DNA from: Candidatus Dadabacteria bacterium UBA1144
Lineage (GTDB): Bacteria; Desulfobacterota_D; UBA1144
Reading direction: 5' to 3'
Assembly (NCBI GenBank): GCA_002311855.1
Contig: DCAB01000012.1
Coordinates: forward strand, 441,759-505,758
Length of the DNA stretch: 64,000 nucleotides
Made by a program: the position numbers and the translations under genes
In this document: in pieces, positions 54,304 to 63,286 of the stretch
How the letters are laid out: the number at the start of each line of letters is the position of its first letter
Numbering within the stretch: position 1 is the stretch's first letter
Notes under the pieces: generated by a model
What the model saw: only the letters and a program-made list of their open reading frames with translations
Databases searched by the model: none
Told to the model about the DNA's origin: nothing

Positions 54304-55644
54304 ATGTTAGCTTGGACTAAAGATATCAACTCAAAACAGTGGAAAACCTTTGTTGCCGCTTTTCTTGGTTGGACTTTAGATGCCATGGATCTTCTTCTTT
54401 ATGTCTTCGCATTTACATTTATTGCACAAACATTTGATTTAACAGGTCCACAAGCAGCTGTTTTATTTAGTATAACCCTAGCTTCTTCCGCGCTTGGTGG
54501 AATTGTTTTTGGAATTATATCCGATTATATTGGCAGGGTAAGAGCCCTAACTTATTCTATTTTGATTTATTCATTATTTACCATGTTCTCTGCTTTTTCT
54601 CCAACAATTGAATTCTTTGTTGTTTGCAGATTTCTTTTAGGTTTAGGAATGGGCGGAGAATGGGCTTCTGGTGAAATATTAGTTGCTGAGAGTTGGCCAA
54701 AACAACATAGAGGTAAAGTAGTTGGAATGGTTCAAAGTGGTTGGGGATTTGGTTTCATCCTTGCAGCTATCCTTGCAACTTTTGTTTTACCTATCGATTC
54801 ATTTAATCTCAATATGTTGCCATTTGTTGACAAAGACTTTCCAGTTGAAAGTTGGAGATTCTTATTCTTCTTAGGGGTACTCCCCGCACTTCTAGTCTTT
54901 TATGTAAGAAGGGTTTGCGAAGAGCCTGAAATTTGGAAAAAGAGTTCTGAGCAGCGTAAAAAATCTACCCAAGAATTTACTTTATTCCAGATTTTTAAAG
55001 GTGATCTCAGACCGATGTTACTTAAGGCAACTCTTCTTACAAGTTTCTGTATGATTTCATATTGGGGCCTTAGTTATTTTGTTCCAAACTATCTAGCTAG
55101 TCCTGTTGAACAAGGCGGTGCAGGTTTGGGATTAGTTAAAGGTTTTGGATTTACTATCCCGCTTAATATTGGAGCAATCCTTGGTTGTATATCCTTTGGT
55201 ATGATAAGCGATAAGTTTGGTCGGAAATTTACCTTTGGTGCATATTTAATAATAGTAGCATTGCTTGTTCCCATATTTGGTAACCTAGTTAAGGTTCAGG
55301 AATTTTTAGGGTTTCTTTCAATAGATGCTCTAGTTTTAATTCTTGCCCCTTTGCTTGGATTTTTCAACACAGGCTTCTATTCTGGCTTTGGGGCAATTTT
55401 TTCAGAAATTTTTCCTACAAGAGCTAGGGGAACTGCGCAAGGATTTAGTTACAATGTAGGCAGAGGTGCTTCTGCGATCGCGCCCCCTCTCTTTGCCTTT
55501 ATCGCGATTAGTTCATTTGCTTTCTTGTTTAATGGAGAGATTATTGGACACGGCAGAGCGCTTATGACTGCTTCAATTTTTGCTCTACTTGCCTTTTTAG
55601 TACTTCTAACGCTCCCTGAAACCAAGGGAAAAGAGCTAGACTAG
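54304..55644 (+). CDS. Major facilitator superfamily transporter (aromatic-acid/sialic-acid symporter group)
   Basis: About 446 residues, 12 membrane helices. FLGWTLDAMDLLLYVFAF in helix 1 and the loop 2-3 motif GIISDYIGRVRAL are typical of the sugar/aromatic-acid:H+ symporter group; GGEWASGEILVAE and a second GMISDKFGRKFTFG repeat follow. Substrate is likely an organic acid. The frame opens at a TTG (54289); I take ATG 54304. A porin gene follows after 82 bases, so outer- and inner-membrane uptake may be paired. Confidence 0.85.
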   Translation: MLAWTKDINSKQWKTFVAAFLGWTLDAMDLLLYVFAFTFIAQTFDLTGPQAAVLFSITLASSALGGIVFGIISDYIGRVRALTYSILIYSLFTMFSAFSPTIEFFVVCRFLLGLGMGGEWASGEILVAESWPKQHRGKVVGMVQSGWGFGFILAAILATFVLPIDSFNLNMLPFVDKDFPVESWRFLFFLGVLPALLVFYVRRVCEEPEIWKKSSEQRKKSTQEFTLFQIFKGDLRPMLLKATLLTSFCMISYWGLSYFVPNYLASPVEQGGAGLGLVKGFGFTIPLNIGAILGCISFGMISDKFGRKFTFGAYLIIVALLVPIFGNLVKVQEFLGFLSIDALVLILAPLLGFFNTGFYSGFGAIFSEIFPTRARGTAQGFSYNVGRGASAIAPPLFAFIAISSFAFLFNGEIIGHGRALMTASIFALLAFLVLLTLPETKGKELD

Positions 55645-55726
55645 CAGTATTTTATTTTATTTAAAGTTTTTGTACAATTTGGTATAGTATTTGCTACTAT
55701 ATAAGTAAATCTTTAAGGAGGAAATT

Positions 55727-56866
55727 ATGCGTAAAATTATATTTTTTGCATTTGCTTTTCTGTTTGTTTGTTCAAATTTTAATTCATTTGCAAAAGAAGG
55801 AGAATCATCTCAAATACCGCTTACTTTTTCAGGCTATGTACATACAGCAACTACCTATAACTTAGGCGATAATGAAGATGAAAATAATAATTTTCATACA
55901 TTCAGTGATGACGATTATACTTTAACCCCTTCTGCTCAATTAGGAATATCAAACGATTTTTTCATAATTGATGCTTTATTTGGTAGTATTGCTCAGGATA
56001 TAAATACGACTGATGGAGGGAGTGACGAATTCTTCTTACATCAAGCTTATGGTATTTTGCCAGTAGGGCCAGTTAGTATTATGGTTGGTCATTTTGATAC
56101 TATGTTGGGAAATGAGGTAATCAATCCTGCTGACAACCCTAACATTACGAGAAGCTTTCTTTTTGGCTACTCAATAAACTTTCAAAATACTGGAATAAGA
56201 GCAGTATACGAACCTGAAATGGGAGTAGTCGATGAAATTTATCTAGGTTTTGGAAATGGCCAAGATAGTATTTATGATGAAGGTGAGAGCCAAGGCAAGA
56301 CAATTGAAGCTGCCGTAGGAAAATCTATAGGAGATGCTTCATTGTTTCTTGCTATGAATCTTGGTCCTGAAACCGCAGTTGATAGTTTAATTAGACGGAC
56401 TTATACAGCTGTTTTTGGAATGCCTGTTACTAATTCAGTATCAATAACAGTAAATGGGGTTTATGCTCACGAGGAAGATGCTGGAGATACCAGATCAGAT
56501 GGAAGCAAAGTAAATGGTGAATGGTATGGTGGTGCAGGTTATATAACATATGACCACTCTGATACTTTATCTGTTACTTTCAGGGCGGAATATTTCAAAG
56601 ATGTTGGTGGATCACGCCTAGATTTTGATGGAGTCACCAGTAAAGGCACTTTTACTGAAGGTAGTGACGAAGCTATCCTGAAGAGCTTGACTGTAACCCC
56701 TCAATTATTAGTAGGCGAATATGGTGTACTAAGAGCGGAGTTTAGACGTGATATGGCAAACCACGAGGTTTTTCAACGTGAACCATACCCTACTACTCCG
56801 AATACCAACACCGCAAAGAATCAAACTCAAGATACTGTATCTTTGCAATATGTAGTTTCATTTTAA
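55727..56866 (+). CDS. Outer-membrane beta-barrel porin
   Basis: 379 residues. A signal peptide (MRKIIFFAFAFLFVCSNFNS, cut near FAK) precedes alternating strands with acidic loops (GDNEDENNN, DTRSDGSK) and a C-terminal LQYVVSF ending in Phe, the BAM signal. FSGYVHTATTYN resembles the first strand of BBP2/OprO-like porins; the family is uncertain. Strong AGGAGG six bases before ATG suggests high expression. Own hairpin follows. Confidence 0.8.
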   Translation: MRKIIFFAFAFLFVCSNFNSFAKEGESSQIPLTFSGYVHTATTYNLGDNEDENNNFHTFSDDDYTLTPSAQLGISNDFFIIDALFGSIAQDINTTDGGSDEFFLHQAYGILPVGPVSIMVGHFDTMLGNEVINPADNPNITRSFLFGYSINFQNTGIRAVYEPEMGVVDEIYLGFGNGQDSIYDEGESQGKTIEAAVGKSIGDASLFLAMNLGPETAVDSLIRRTYTAVFGMPVTNSVSITVNGVYAHEEDAGDTRSDGSKVNGEWYGGAGYITYDHSDTLSVTFRAEYFKDVGGSRLDFDGVTSKGTFTEGSDEAILKSLTVTPQLLVGEYGVLRAEFRRDMANHEVFQREPYPTTPNTNTAKNQTQDTVSLQYVVSF

Positions 56867-56879
56867 GACAAAATCTTCA

Positions 56880-56906
56880 ACTAGAGCTCCTTGCAGGAGC
56901 TCTAGT
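56880..56906 (+). terminator. Hairpin after the porin gene
   Basis: ACTAGAGCTCCT and AGGAGCTCTAGT form a perfect 12-base stem around a 3-base loop, 13 bases after the porin stop. There is no good T-run after it, so it may stop transcription weakly or protect the mRNA 3' end instead. It lies 50 bases before tRNA-Phe. Confidence 0.6.
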
Positions 56907-56956
56907 GTCTATTGATTAACAAATTATTTTATATAAACTTTAAAAATTATTTACTA

Positions 56957-57029
<73 letters not shown>

Positions 57030-57080
57030 ACAACTGGTCTTAGATTGAAAATCAACTAAAAAAGAGTATCATATTACCCT

Positions 57081-57518
57081 ATGTTAAGTAATTTAAATGT
57101 TTTTGGATCTTTTTTAAAAAGGATTCGAAAGAAAGAAAAGGTTACACAGGAAAAATTGGCTTCCTATTTGAATGTCTCCACTGTTTATGTTCATCAACTT
57201 GAGACAGCAAAAGTTGATGCACCCAATAAAGAAAAGTGTTTAATAATCGCAGAAGCTCTGGGAGCTGATCCTGATTTGGTGTGGAACACCGCTAAGGAAC
57301 AAAAACTGCTTAGATTTCTTAATAAAGAAAATATTACAAATAATTTAGAAGAACCCATTACTGCTTCAGAAAAATTACTCTTAGATTTGTTTAGAAATTT
57401 ATCTGATGATGTTAGGAAAGATTTTGTTGGTATGATTTATATGCTCCTTAAATCGGATAAAAGAATATCTGATGAAAAAATTCTTAAGTCTATTGAAAAA
57501 CTTTCTCAAACTGCGTGA
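57081..57518 (+). CDS. XRE-family helix-turn-helix regulator
   Basis: 145 residues. The HTH is residues ~12-65: KKEKVTQEKLASYLNVSTVY, then VHQLETAKVDAPNKEKC. The C-terminal ~60 residues form a helical segment (LFRNLSDDVRKDFVGMIYML) without a recognised ligand domain. It starts 51 bases after tRNA-Phe and overlaps the next gene, heading a three-gene operon with a membrane protein and a lipoprotein. Regulated genes unknown. Confidence 0.8.
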   Translation: MLSNLNVFGSFLKRIRKKEKVTQEKLASYLNVSTVYVHQLETAKVDAPNKEKCLIIAEALGADPDLVWNTAKEQKLLRFLNKENITNNLEEPITASEKLLLDLFRNLSDDVRKDFVGMIYMLLKSDKRISDEKILKSIEKLSQTA

Positions 57519-58264
57519 TGTATTTTTTAAAGAGATTTGCCGTAATTACTTCTATACAATTACTTATTCTGTCATTTATTTTTATTTTATTTATCTTCAA
57601 TTTTAATCAACGTCGGGAGATTAACAAAATACAGTCAAAAGAACTTGCTTCAATAGTTGCGGAACAAGCCTCTAATTATTTCCAAAAGAACAAAATTAAT
57701 TATTCATCCAATGACTTTTTTAATTATCTGGATTCTCAAATAGGAATTCAAAAATTAACTACTGCTTTCAACCTGAATTCACCCGAAATATTAACAATAT
57801 ACTTTAGATCTGATATCGAGAAAGGTATCGTTGATGCAGGCGTTGATTCTAATTTCAATAAAGACGATACTTCACCTGCCAATAAATCCATAAAATATTT
57901 TTTTAACAATAAATATGTTGCTATCAAACCTTTCTTTCTTGATGGAGCTAAAAAACCACATGGCGTAGTCAGGATTGAGACCAACACAATACCTATATTG
58001 ACCAATGTCCTTGCAAACAATGGGATTTTTTATCTTTTTCTGTTTTTAATTCTTAATAATCAAGCATTTTTATTTTATTTATGGGTCAGAAAGAAAAAGG
58101 ATGTTGTTCTTGATCAGGGATACCTAAAGGATAGCTCATTGGGGGCTATAAAAATTATGCATAAACTACTTGGTGATATTATTGATGATCACAAAGAATC
58201 AAAGGATGCTGAGTTAATTAATGATATTGCAACAAATATTGTTAATTTAGATGATAAAAAATGA
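57518..58264 (+). CDS. Membrane protein with extracytoplasmic domain (sensor-like), function unknown
   Basis: About 248 residues. Helix 1 is residues ~8-30, an extracytoplasmic domain of about 135 residues follows (IVAEQASNYFQKNKI start, ending GVVRIETNTIPI, PAS/dCACHE-like in outline), then helix 2 (IFYLFLFLILNNQAFLFYLW) and a short cytoplasmic tail with no kinase or cyclase domain. ATG 57518 overlaps the regulator stop (TGATG); a GTG lies directly upstream. Its stop overlaps the lipoprotein ATG (ATGA). Signal transfer to the XRE protein is only an inference. Confidence 0.65.
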   Translation: MYFLKRFAVITSIQLLILSFIFILFIFNFNQRREINKIQSKELASIVAEQASNYFQKNKINYSSNDFFNYLDSQIGIQKLTTAFNLNSPEILTIYFRSDIEKGIVDAGVDSNFNKDDTSPANKSIKYFFNNKYVAIKPFFLDGAKKPHGVVRIETNTIPILTNVLANNGIFYLFLFLILNNQAFLFYLWVRKKKDVVLDQGYLKDSSLGAIKIMHKLLGDIIDDHKESKDAELINDIATNIVNLDDKK

Positions 58265-58614
58265 AGTTTTTTACTATTCTACTGGCCAACTTACTTTTGT
58301 TGATTTCCTGTGATGCTTTGATTCCTGATCAAAGAATAAGTTTGCTTGGACCCGTTCTTGAAACTGTTAATCGAGATGGCAACTTGGAATATATTGGTAG
58401 AGTAATTAACAATTCAGAAGAGAAAGTTGAAAATATATCTCTAAGATACATCGTGAAAGACAAAGAAGACAATGTCGTTGAGGCGGTTACTCTTCCTGTC
58501 TCAGGTTTGGATGGAAATTTTGTTAACAAGGGAGAGATTGTTTTATTCCAATTTTCAATTAGATCAAATCCAAAAAGTATTTTCAACAAAGAATTCAGTT
58601 TACATTATGAGTAA
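58261..58614 (+). CDS. Small predicted lipoprotein
   Basis: 117 residues. MKFFTILLANLLLLISC is a signal peptide with lipobox LLISC. The mature part is one beta-sandwich-like domain of the FxLYD kind (NREGN-like NRDGNLEYIGRVINNS, ISLRYIVKDKEDNV, LFQFSIRSNP). Last of the regulator-membrane-lipoprotein operon, coupled by a four-base overlap. Function unknown. Confidence 0.65.
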   Translation: MKFFTILLANLLLLISCDALIPDQRISLLGPVLETVNRDGNLEYIGRVINNSEEKVENISLRYIVKDKEDNVVEAVTLPVSGLDGNFVNKGEIVLFQFSIRSNPKSIFNKEFSLHYE

Positions 58615-58655
58615 CAAATGAAAATTGAATATTCATATTTTTAGTGGAGTATAAA

Positions 58656-59060
58656 ATGTCTGGTAAAAGAAGAACAAGGATTTTAATTGCCAAAGCCGGT
58701 CTAGATGGTCACGATAGAGGAGCAAAGATAATTACAAGAGCATTAAGAGATGCTGGATTTGAAGTTATATATACAGGTCTTCATCAAACTCCCGAAATGA
58801 TTTCTGAATCTGCTCTTCAAGAAGATGTTGATGCTATTGGAATAAGCTTGCTATCTGGTGCGCACAATTTTCTGTTTCCGAAGATTATTAAAACCTTGAA
58901 AGAAAATGGGCTCGATGATTTGGTAGTTTTTGGTGGCGGAATCATACCTGATGAAGATATTAGGGGCCTTAAGGACTGTGGAGTCAAAGAAATCTTTGGT
59001 CCGGGAACATCTACAACTGAAATGATTGAGTGGATTAACTCTAATGTTAAACCAAAATAA
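58656..59060 (+). CDS. Cobalamin-binding subunit, methylmalonyl-CoA mutase C-terminal domain
   Basis: 134 residues, a stand-alone B12-binding domain. KAGLDGHDRGAKII carries the D-x-H-x-x-G lower-ligand motif, ISLLSGAHNFLFP the S-x-L region, and VVFGGGIIPDEDI and IFGPGTST the C-terminal GG loop. It would pair with a separate large mutase subunit not seen here. GGAG seven bases before ATG 58656 supports this start over a GTG at 58644. Links functionally to mce and meaB. Confidence 0.9.
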   Translation: MSGKRRTRILIAKAGLDGHDRGAKIITRALRDAGFEVIYTGLHQTPEMISESALQEDVDAIGISLLSGAHNFLFPKIIKTLKENGLDDLVVFGGGIIPDEDIRGLKDCGVKEIFGPGTSTTEMIEWINSNVKPK

Positions 59061-59065
59061 GTATT

Positions 59066-59245
59066 CTAGCCCCTCTTGGATAAATGTGTTATAAAACCAA
59101 TAAATAAAGCAAACAATATGATGCCACCAATTACTTTTATATACATACTCAAATCAGTATGTGAAGCTTTGGAAATGGCTAAACCAAATAAACTGAAAAG
59201 AATTAAACAAACAAAAGCCGAACCCAAATAATCTCTTCTTAGCAT
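59066..59245 (-). CDS. Small two-helix membrane protein (59 aa)
   Basis: A complete small gene on the minus strand, from ATG 59245 to TAG. AGGAAG lies a few bases before the ATG. The product starts MLRRDYLGSAF and has two hydrophobic helices (VCLILFSLFGLAI and VIGGIILFALFIGFI) joined by a short polar loop, with a basic tail HLSKRG. No family recognised. It fills what would otherwise be an unexplained gap between the B12 subunit and gpsA. Confidence 0.6.
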   Translation of the reverse strand: MLRRDYLGSAFVCLILFSLFGLAISKASHTDLSMYIKVIGGIILFALFIGFITHLSKRG

Positions 59246-59293
59246 TACTTCCTATTCCTTATTCCTCAGAATTAAAATATAATATATTCTACA

Positions 59294-60301
59294 ATGAAAT
59301 CAAAGGGAACTGTGACGGTTTTTGGTGCAGGAAGTTGGGGAACAGCAATTGCAAAAGTTTTAGCTGAGAATTCTTTCGATGTGCTCCTCTGGGGTAGGGA
59401 ATCAAATGTTGTAAACTCAATCGAACGATTTAGAGAAAACAAGCTCTTTCTTCCTGGAATTAAATTGCCACGTTCAATTCATCCTAGAAATGATTTAGAT
59501 GATGATTGTTTCAATGTAAAATTTTTGATTTTTTCTGTTCCAACTCAGTACATCAGAACTTTTTTAAAAACAATCAAGACTAAAATAAAAAAAGATTCCA
59601 TATTGATTAATGCATCTAAAGGTATTGAACAAAAATCTATGAGTTCTATCTATGAAATTTTTAACGATGTAATACCAAACGTAAAAAGTAGATATTTAAC
59701 GATTTCAGGTCCCAGTTTTGCTCAAGATGTTGCAAGAAGATTACCAACAGCAGTTTCTATTGCTTCCTTTAATAGTTCGGTTTTATCAAAAACCAAATCT
59801 TTATTTGATAATGATTATTTCAGGACTTATACAAGCAATGATGTTATTGGTGTGGAGATTGGGGGGTCAGTCAAAAATGTGATTGCCATTGGAGCAGGAA
59901 TCATAGATGGGGTTGGTCATAGTGAAAGCACTAAGGCTGCATTTATAACAAGAGGTCTATACGAAACTAGGATATTGGCTGAACGTTTAGGTGCTAAGAG
60001 AAGTACGTTTCTCGGCCTTTCGGGTGTTGGAGATTTAATGCTAACTGCATATGGTAATCAAAGCAGAAATAGAAATTTAGGTTTTATGCTTGGCAAAGGC
60101 TCAAAATTAAAGAAGATTCTATCTTCAACTCAAATGGTGGCAGAAGGATATTTTACTAGTAAAGCGATACATAAAGTGATAAAAAAATCCAAAGTCTCTT
60201 CCCCCATATTGGAATCAATATATGGAATACTCTATAGAAACCAAGACCCCAAAAATCTTATAACTAATTTGTTAAAAAAAGATGTAATTACAGATATTTA
60301 G
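59294..60301 (+). CDS. gpsA: Glycerol-3-phosphate dehydrogenase [NAD(P)+]
   Basis: 335 residues, supplying sn-glycerol-3-phosphate for phospholipids. The N-terminal Rossmann motif is VFGAGSWGTAIAKVLA, ISGPSFAQDVARRLPTA is the GpsA signature, and the catalytic Lys lies in GGSVKNVIAIGAGIIDG. GLSGVGDLMLT follows. Divergent from the small membrane protein; 53 bases before gyrA. Confidence 0.94.
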   Translation: MKSKGTVTVFGAGSWGTAIAKVLAENSFDVLLWGRESNVVNSIERFRENKLFLPGIKLPRSIHPRNDLDDDCFNVKFLIFSVPTQYIRTFLKTIKTKIKKDSILINASKGIEQKSMSSIYEIFNDVIPNVKSRYLTISGPSFAQDVARRLPTAVSIASFNSSVLSKTKSLFDNDYFRTYTSNDVIGVEIGGSVKNVIAIGAGIIDGVGHSESTKAAFITRGLYETRILAERLGAKRSTFLGLSGVGDLMLTAYGNQSRNRNLGFMLGKGSKLKKILSSTQMVAEGYFTSKAIHKVIKKSKVSSPILESIYGILYRNQDPKNLITNLLKKDVITDI

Positions 60302-60354
60302 ACTTCATTTTTCACAATTAAAATGTATAATTATCCTACTATTCAATCAGGAGA

Positions 60355-62790
60355 TTGACTATTTCACCAGATCAAAATATTAAACCTACTGAGATTTATG
60401 ATGAGCTCAAAGACTCTTATCTTAGCTATTCGTTAAGTGTAATTATAGGAAGGGCTTTGCCTGATGTCAGAGATGGTCTGAAGCCAGTTCATAGAAGATT
60501 GCTCTATGGAATGAAGGATTTAGGCCTAGATTTCAATAAATCCTATAAAAAATCCGCCAGAGTTGTTGGAGATGTGATGGGTAAATTTCATCCTCACGGT
60601 GACAGTGCCCTCTATGAGGCTCTAGTAAGAATGGCTCAAGATTTTTCCCTTAGATATCCACTCGTAGATGGTCAGGGGAACTTCGGTTCTGTCGACGGTG
60701 ATCCTGCTGCTGCTATGCGATACACAGAAGTCAAGTTGTCAAAACTTTCATCACAAATCCTTGAAGATCTCGATAAAGAAACAGTCGATTTCATTGAAAA
60801 TTACGATGGCTCAACAAAAGAACCAAAAATATTACCATCAAAAATTCCTAATCTTTTACTTAATGGTGCGTCAGGAATCGCTGTTGGAATGTCAACGAAT
60901 ATCCCTCCACATAATTTCAAGGAGGTTACGACTTCGATAATTGAACAAATTAAAAATCCAAGAATAACAATAGATAGATTGTTGGAAATTGTGCCTGGAC
61001 CCGACTTTCCGACGGGAGGAATTATCCATGGTTCAAAAGATATTATTCAAGAAGCATATAAAACTGGAAGAGGAATAATTAAATTAAGAGGAGTCGCGCA
61101 TGTAGAGCCCGAGACGAACAGAGTAATAATTACTGAAATTCCTTATCAAGTAAATAAAAGTAGATTAGTTGAAAAAATTGCTAATTTAGTTAGAAGTGAA
61201 AAGATAAAAGGCATATCTGATATTCGTGATGAATCAAATAGGAAAGGGATAAGAATCGTTATTGATTCTAAAAGAGGTGAGGATCCTAATGTGCTTTTGA
61301 ATAATCTTTTTACATTAACCCCTCTTAGCACCAGTTTTGGAATCATTCTTTTAGCAATAGTCAATGGGAAACCAAAACTTTTAAATTTAAAAGAAATAAA
61401 TCAATGTTTTATTGATCATAGATTTGAAATAATTACTAAAAGATTTTTATTCGAGCTCAATAAATCCAAAAAACGACATCATATCCTCGAGGGTTTCAAG
61501 ATTGCCTTGGATAATCTTGATAAAACAATAAAAATCATTAGAAAATCAAAAGAACCATCTGACGCTAAAAAATCACTAATGAAAGAACTTGGAACGACAG
61601 AAGTTCAAGCTCTTGCAATTCTTGATTTGCGACTTCAAAGACTCACGGGAATGGAACGTGAAAAGATTCATGATGAAAGAAAATTGCTTATTAGAAGAAT
61701 TAAGGAAATAGAAAAAATTCTATCAAATGATGATGAAATTAACAGAATAATGATTTCAGAACTAGAGGAGCTAAGTACAAATTATGGTGATCATAGAAAA
61801 ACGAGAATCGATGATCGTGATTTAAGTGCAATAACCGCTGAGGACCTAATAACTAAAGAAGATATGGTAGTAACATTAACGCATGAAGGATTCATAAAAA
61901 GAGCAGCATTGAGTTCATACAGAAGCCAAAAACGAGGTGGAGTGGGGAAAACTGGTGCAACGCGTAAGAACGATGACTTTGCCGAAACCGTCTTTGTTGC
62001 ATCAACTCATGATTATGTTGTTTTTTTTACAAATAAAGGAAAATGTTTTTGGAGAAAGGTACATGAACTACCGGAAGCAAGCTTAACAGCTAGAGGAAGG
62101 GGTTTGACCAATGTATTGAATCTATCCAATGAAGAGACGGTGAAAGCATTTGTCTGTGTAAGTAATTTTGATCAAGATAAATTTTTAATTATGACTACTA
62201 AGCGCGGTGTTGTTAAGAAAACAAAGCTCGAGGAGTATTCACGTCCTCGAACAAACGGAATAATTGCGATAAATTTAAAAAGTAATGATGAACTGATATC
62301 TGTTAACCCCAGTTCTGGACGAGATGAAATTCTGATTTCAACAAGAATGGGAAAAGCTATAAGATTTAGCGAGAAAAAAGTTAGGTCAGTTTCTAGAAAT
62401 AGCATGGGAGTCAAGGGAATGAGTCTAAAAAAAGATGATTATGTTGTTAGTTCTGAGGTAATAAAAAATAAGAACTCCCAAATTCTTACAGTTTCTGAAA
62501 ATGGTTTCGGGAAAAGAACTCAGATTGAAAAGTACAGACTTACTTCGAGAGGAGGCAAGGGCGTAGTAACTCTTAAAATTACTGATAAGACTGGGGAGAT
62601 TGTGAATGCCTTTCAAACCGATAAAGACTCAGACATAATTTTGGTTTCCTCGATTGGTAAAACCACAAGATTGAAAGCATCTGATATTTCTATAATCGGA
62701 AGAGCTACCCAGGGCGTAAAATTAATGAAAGTGAATGATAAGATTAAGATTGTTGCTGTAGCTAAGATAGCGGACAATACAAGTGAATAA
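60355..62790 (+). CDS. gyrA: DNA gyrase subunit A
   Basis: 811 residues. ALPDVRDGLKPVHRR, the quinolone region HPHGDSALYE with the wild-type Ser84, and the catalytic Tyr123 in AAMRYTEVKLS are present. The GyrA box reads QKRGGVG near residue 525, which identifies gyrase rather than topoisomerase IV, and beta-pinwheel blades fill the C-terminal domain. The start is TTG 60355, but AGGAG ends only one base before it; see findings. TATAAT lies at 60326-60331. The thioesterase gene overlaps its end by eight bases. Confidence 0.94.
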   Translation: MTISPDQNIKPTEIYDELKDSYLSYSLSVIIGRALPDVRDGLKPVHRRLLYGMKDLGLDFNKSYKKSARVVGDVMGKFHPHGDSALYEALVRMAQDFSLRYPLVDGQGNFGSVDGDPAAAMRYTEVKLSKLSSQILEDLDKETVDFIENYDGSTKEPKILPSKIPNLLLNGASGIAVGMSTNIPPHNFKEVTTSIIEQIKNPRITIDRLLEIVPGPDFPTGGIIHGSKDIIQEAYKTGRGIIKLRGVAHVEPETNRVIITEIPYQVNKSRLVEKIANLVRSEKIKGISDIRDESNRKGIRIVIDSKRGEDPNVLLNNLFTLTPLSTSFGIILLAIVNGKPKLLNLKEINQCFIDHRFEIITKRFLFELNKSKKRHHILEGFKIALDNLDKTIKIIRKSKEPSDAKKSLMKELGTTEVQALAILDLRLQRLTGMEREKIHDERKLLIRRIKEIEKILSNDDEINRIMISELEELSTNYGDHRKTRIDDRDLSAITAEDLITKEDMVVTLTHEGFIKRAALSSYRSQKRGGVGKTGATRKNDDFAETVFVASTHDYVVFFTNKGKCFWRKVHELPEASLTARGRGLTNVLNLSNEETVKAFVCVSNFDQDKFLIMTTKRGVVKKTKLEEYSRPRTNGIIAINLKSNDELISVNPSSGRDEILISTRMGKAIRFSEKKVRSVSRNSMGVKGMSLKKDDYVVSSEVIKNKNSQILTVSENGFGKRTQIEKYRLTSRGGKGVVTLKITDKTGEIVNAFQTDKDSDIILVSSIGKTTRLKASDISIIGRATQGVKLMKVNDKIKIVAVAKIADNTSE

Positions 62791-63286
62791 TCTTTTTGTT
62801 GAACTAAGAAATCTCTTTAAATCGATAGAAAATTATAATTGTTTTGTTTGCTCGGATACTAATCCAATTGGCCTTAATTTAGATATACAATTTAGAAAAA
62901 ATAGTACTTATGCATATTTTAATTTATCAAATTTGTATTCTGGTTTCCCTTCCGTCGTACACGGAGGAATACAAGCAACTATAATCGATGAAATAGGTTT
63001 TTGGGCAATGTTTAATACCATAAAACGCTTGGGTTTTACAAAATCGCTTTCTGTTGAATACTTGTCAAAAATCGAGGTTAATAAGGAATTAAACGCAGTT
63101 GGGAAAATAATTGAGGTAACAGACGACTTGGTTAGTGTCGAAGTAGAAATATTATCAGATTCAAATTCCAAAACGAGAGGAATTGTCGAATATAAATTAA
63201 TTAGTGATAACGTTATAAAGAAATATTTCGGGCTGGAATTTCATCAAAACTTTAATAGGATCATCAACAATGATAAAGCTCTATGA
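62783..63286 (+). CDS. Hotdog-fold thioesterase (PaaI-like)
   Basis: 167 residues with GTG start overlapping gyrA. CFVCSDTNPIGLNLDI and VVHGGIQATIIDEIG are the two signature segments of the PaaI/4HBT hotdog group: the loop before the first strand and the catalytic helix with HGG and Asp. Likely hydrolyses an acyl-CoA; substrate unknown. It overlaps the GST gene by 17 bases. Confidence 0.82.
   Translation: MNNLFVELRNLFKSIENYNCFVCSDTNPIGLNLDIQFRKNSTYAYFNLSNLYSGFPSVVHGGIQATIIDEIGFWAMFNTIKRLGFTKSLSVEYLSKIEVNKELNAVGKIIEVTDDLVSVEVEILSDSNSKTRGIVEYKLISDNVIKKYFGLEFHQNFNRIINNDKAL

Noticed and set aside
54269..54304. Possible promoter TTGACT / TACCAT placing the MFS transcript start at the ATG (leaderless mRNA)
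   Set aside because: The -10 matches only four of six bases and nothing else supports leaderless translation.
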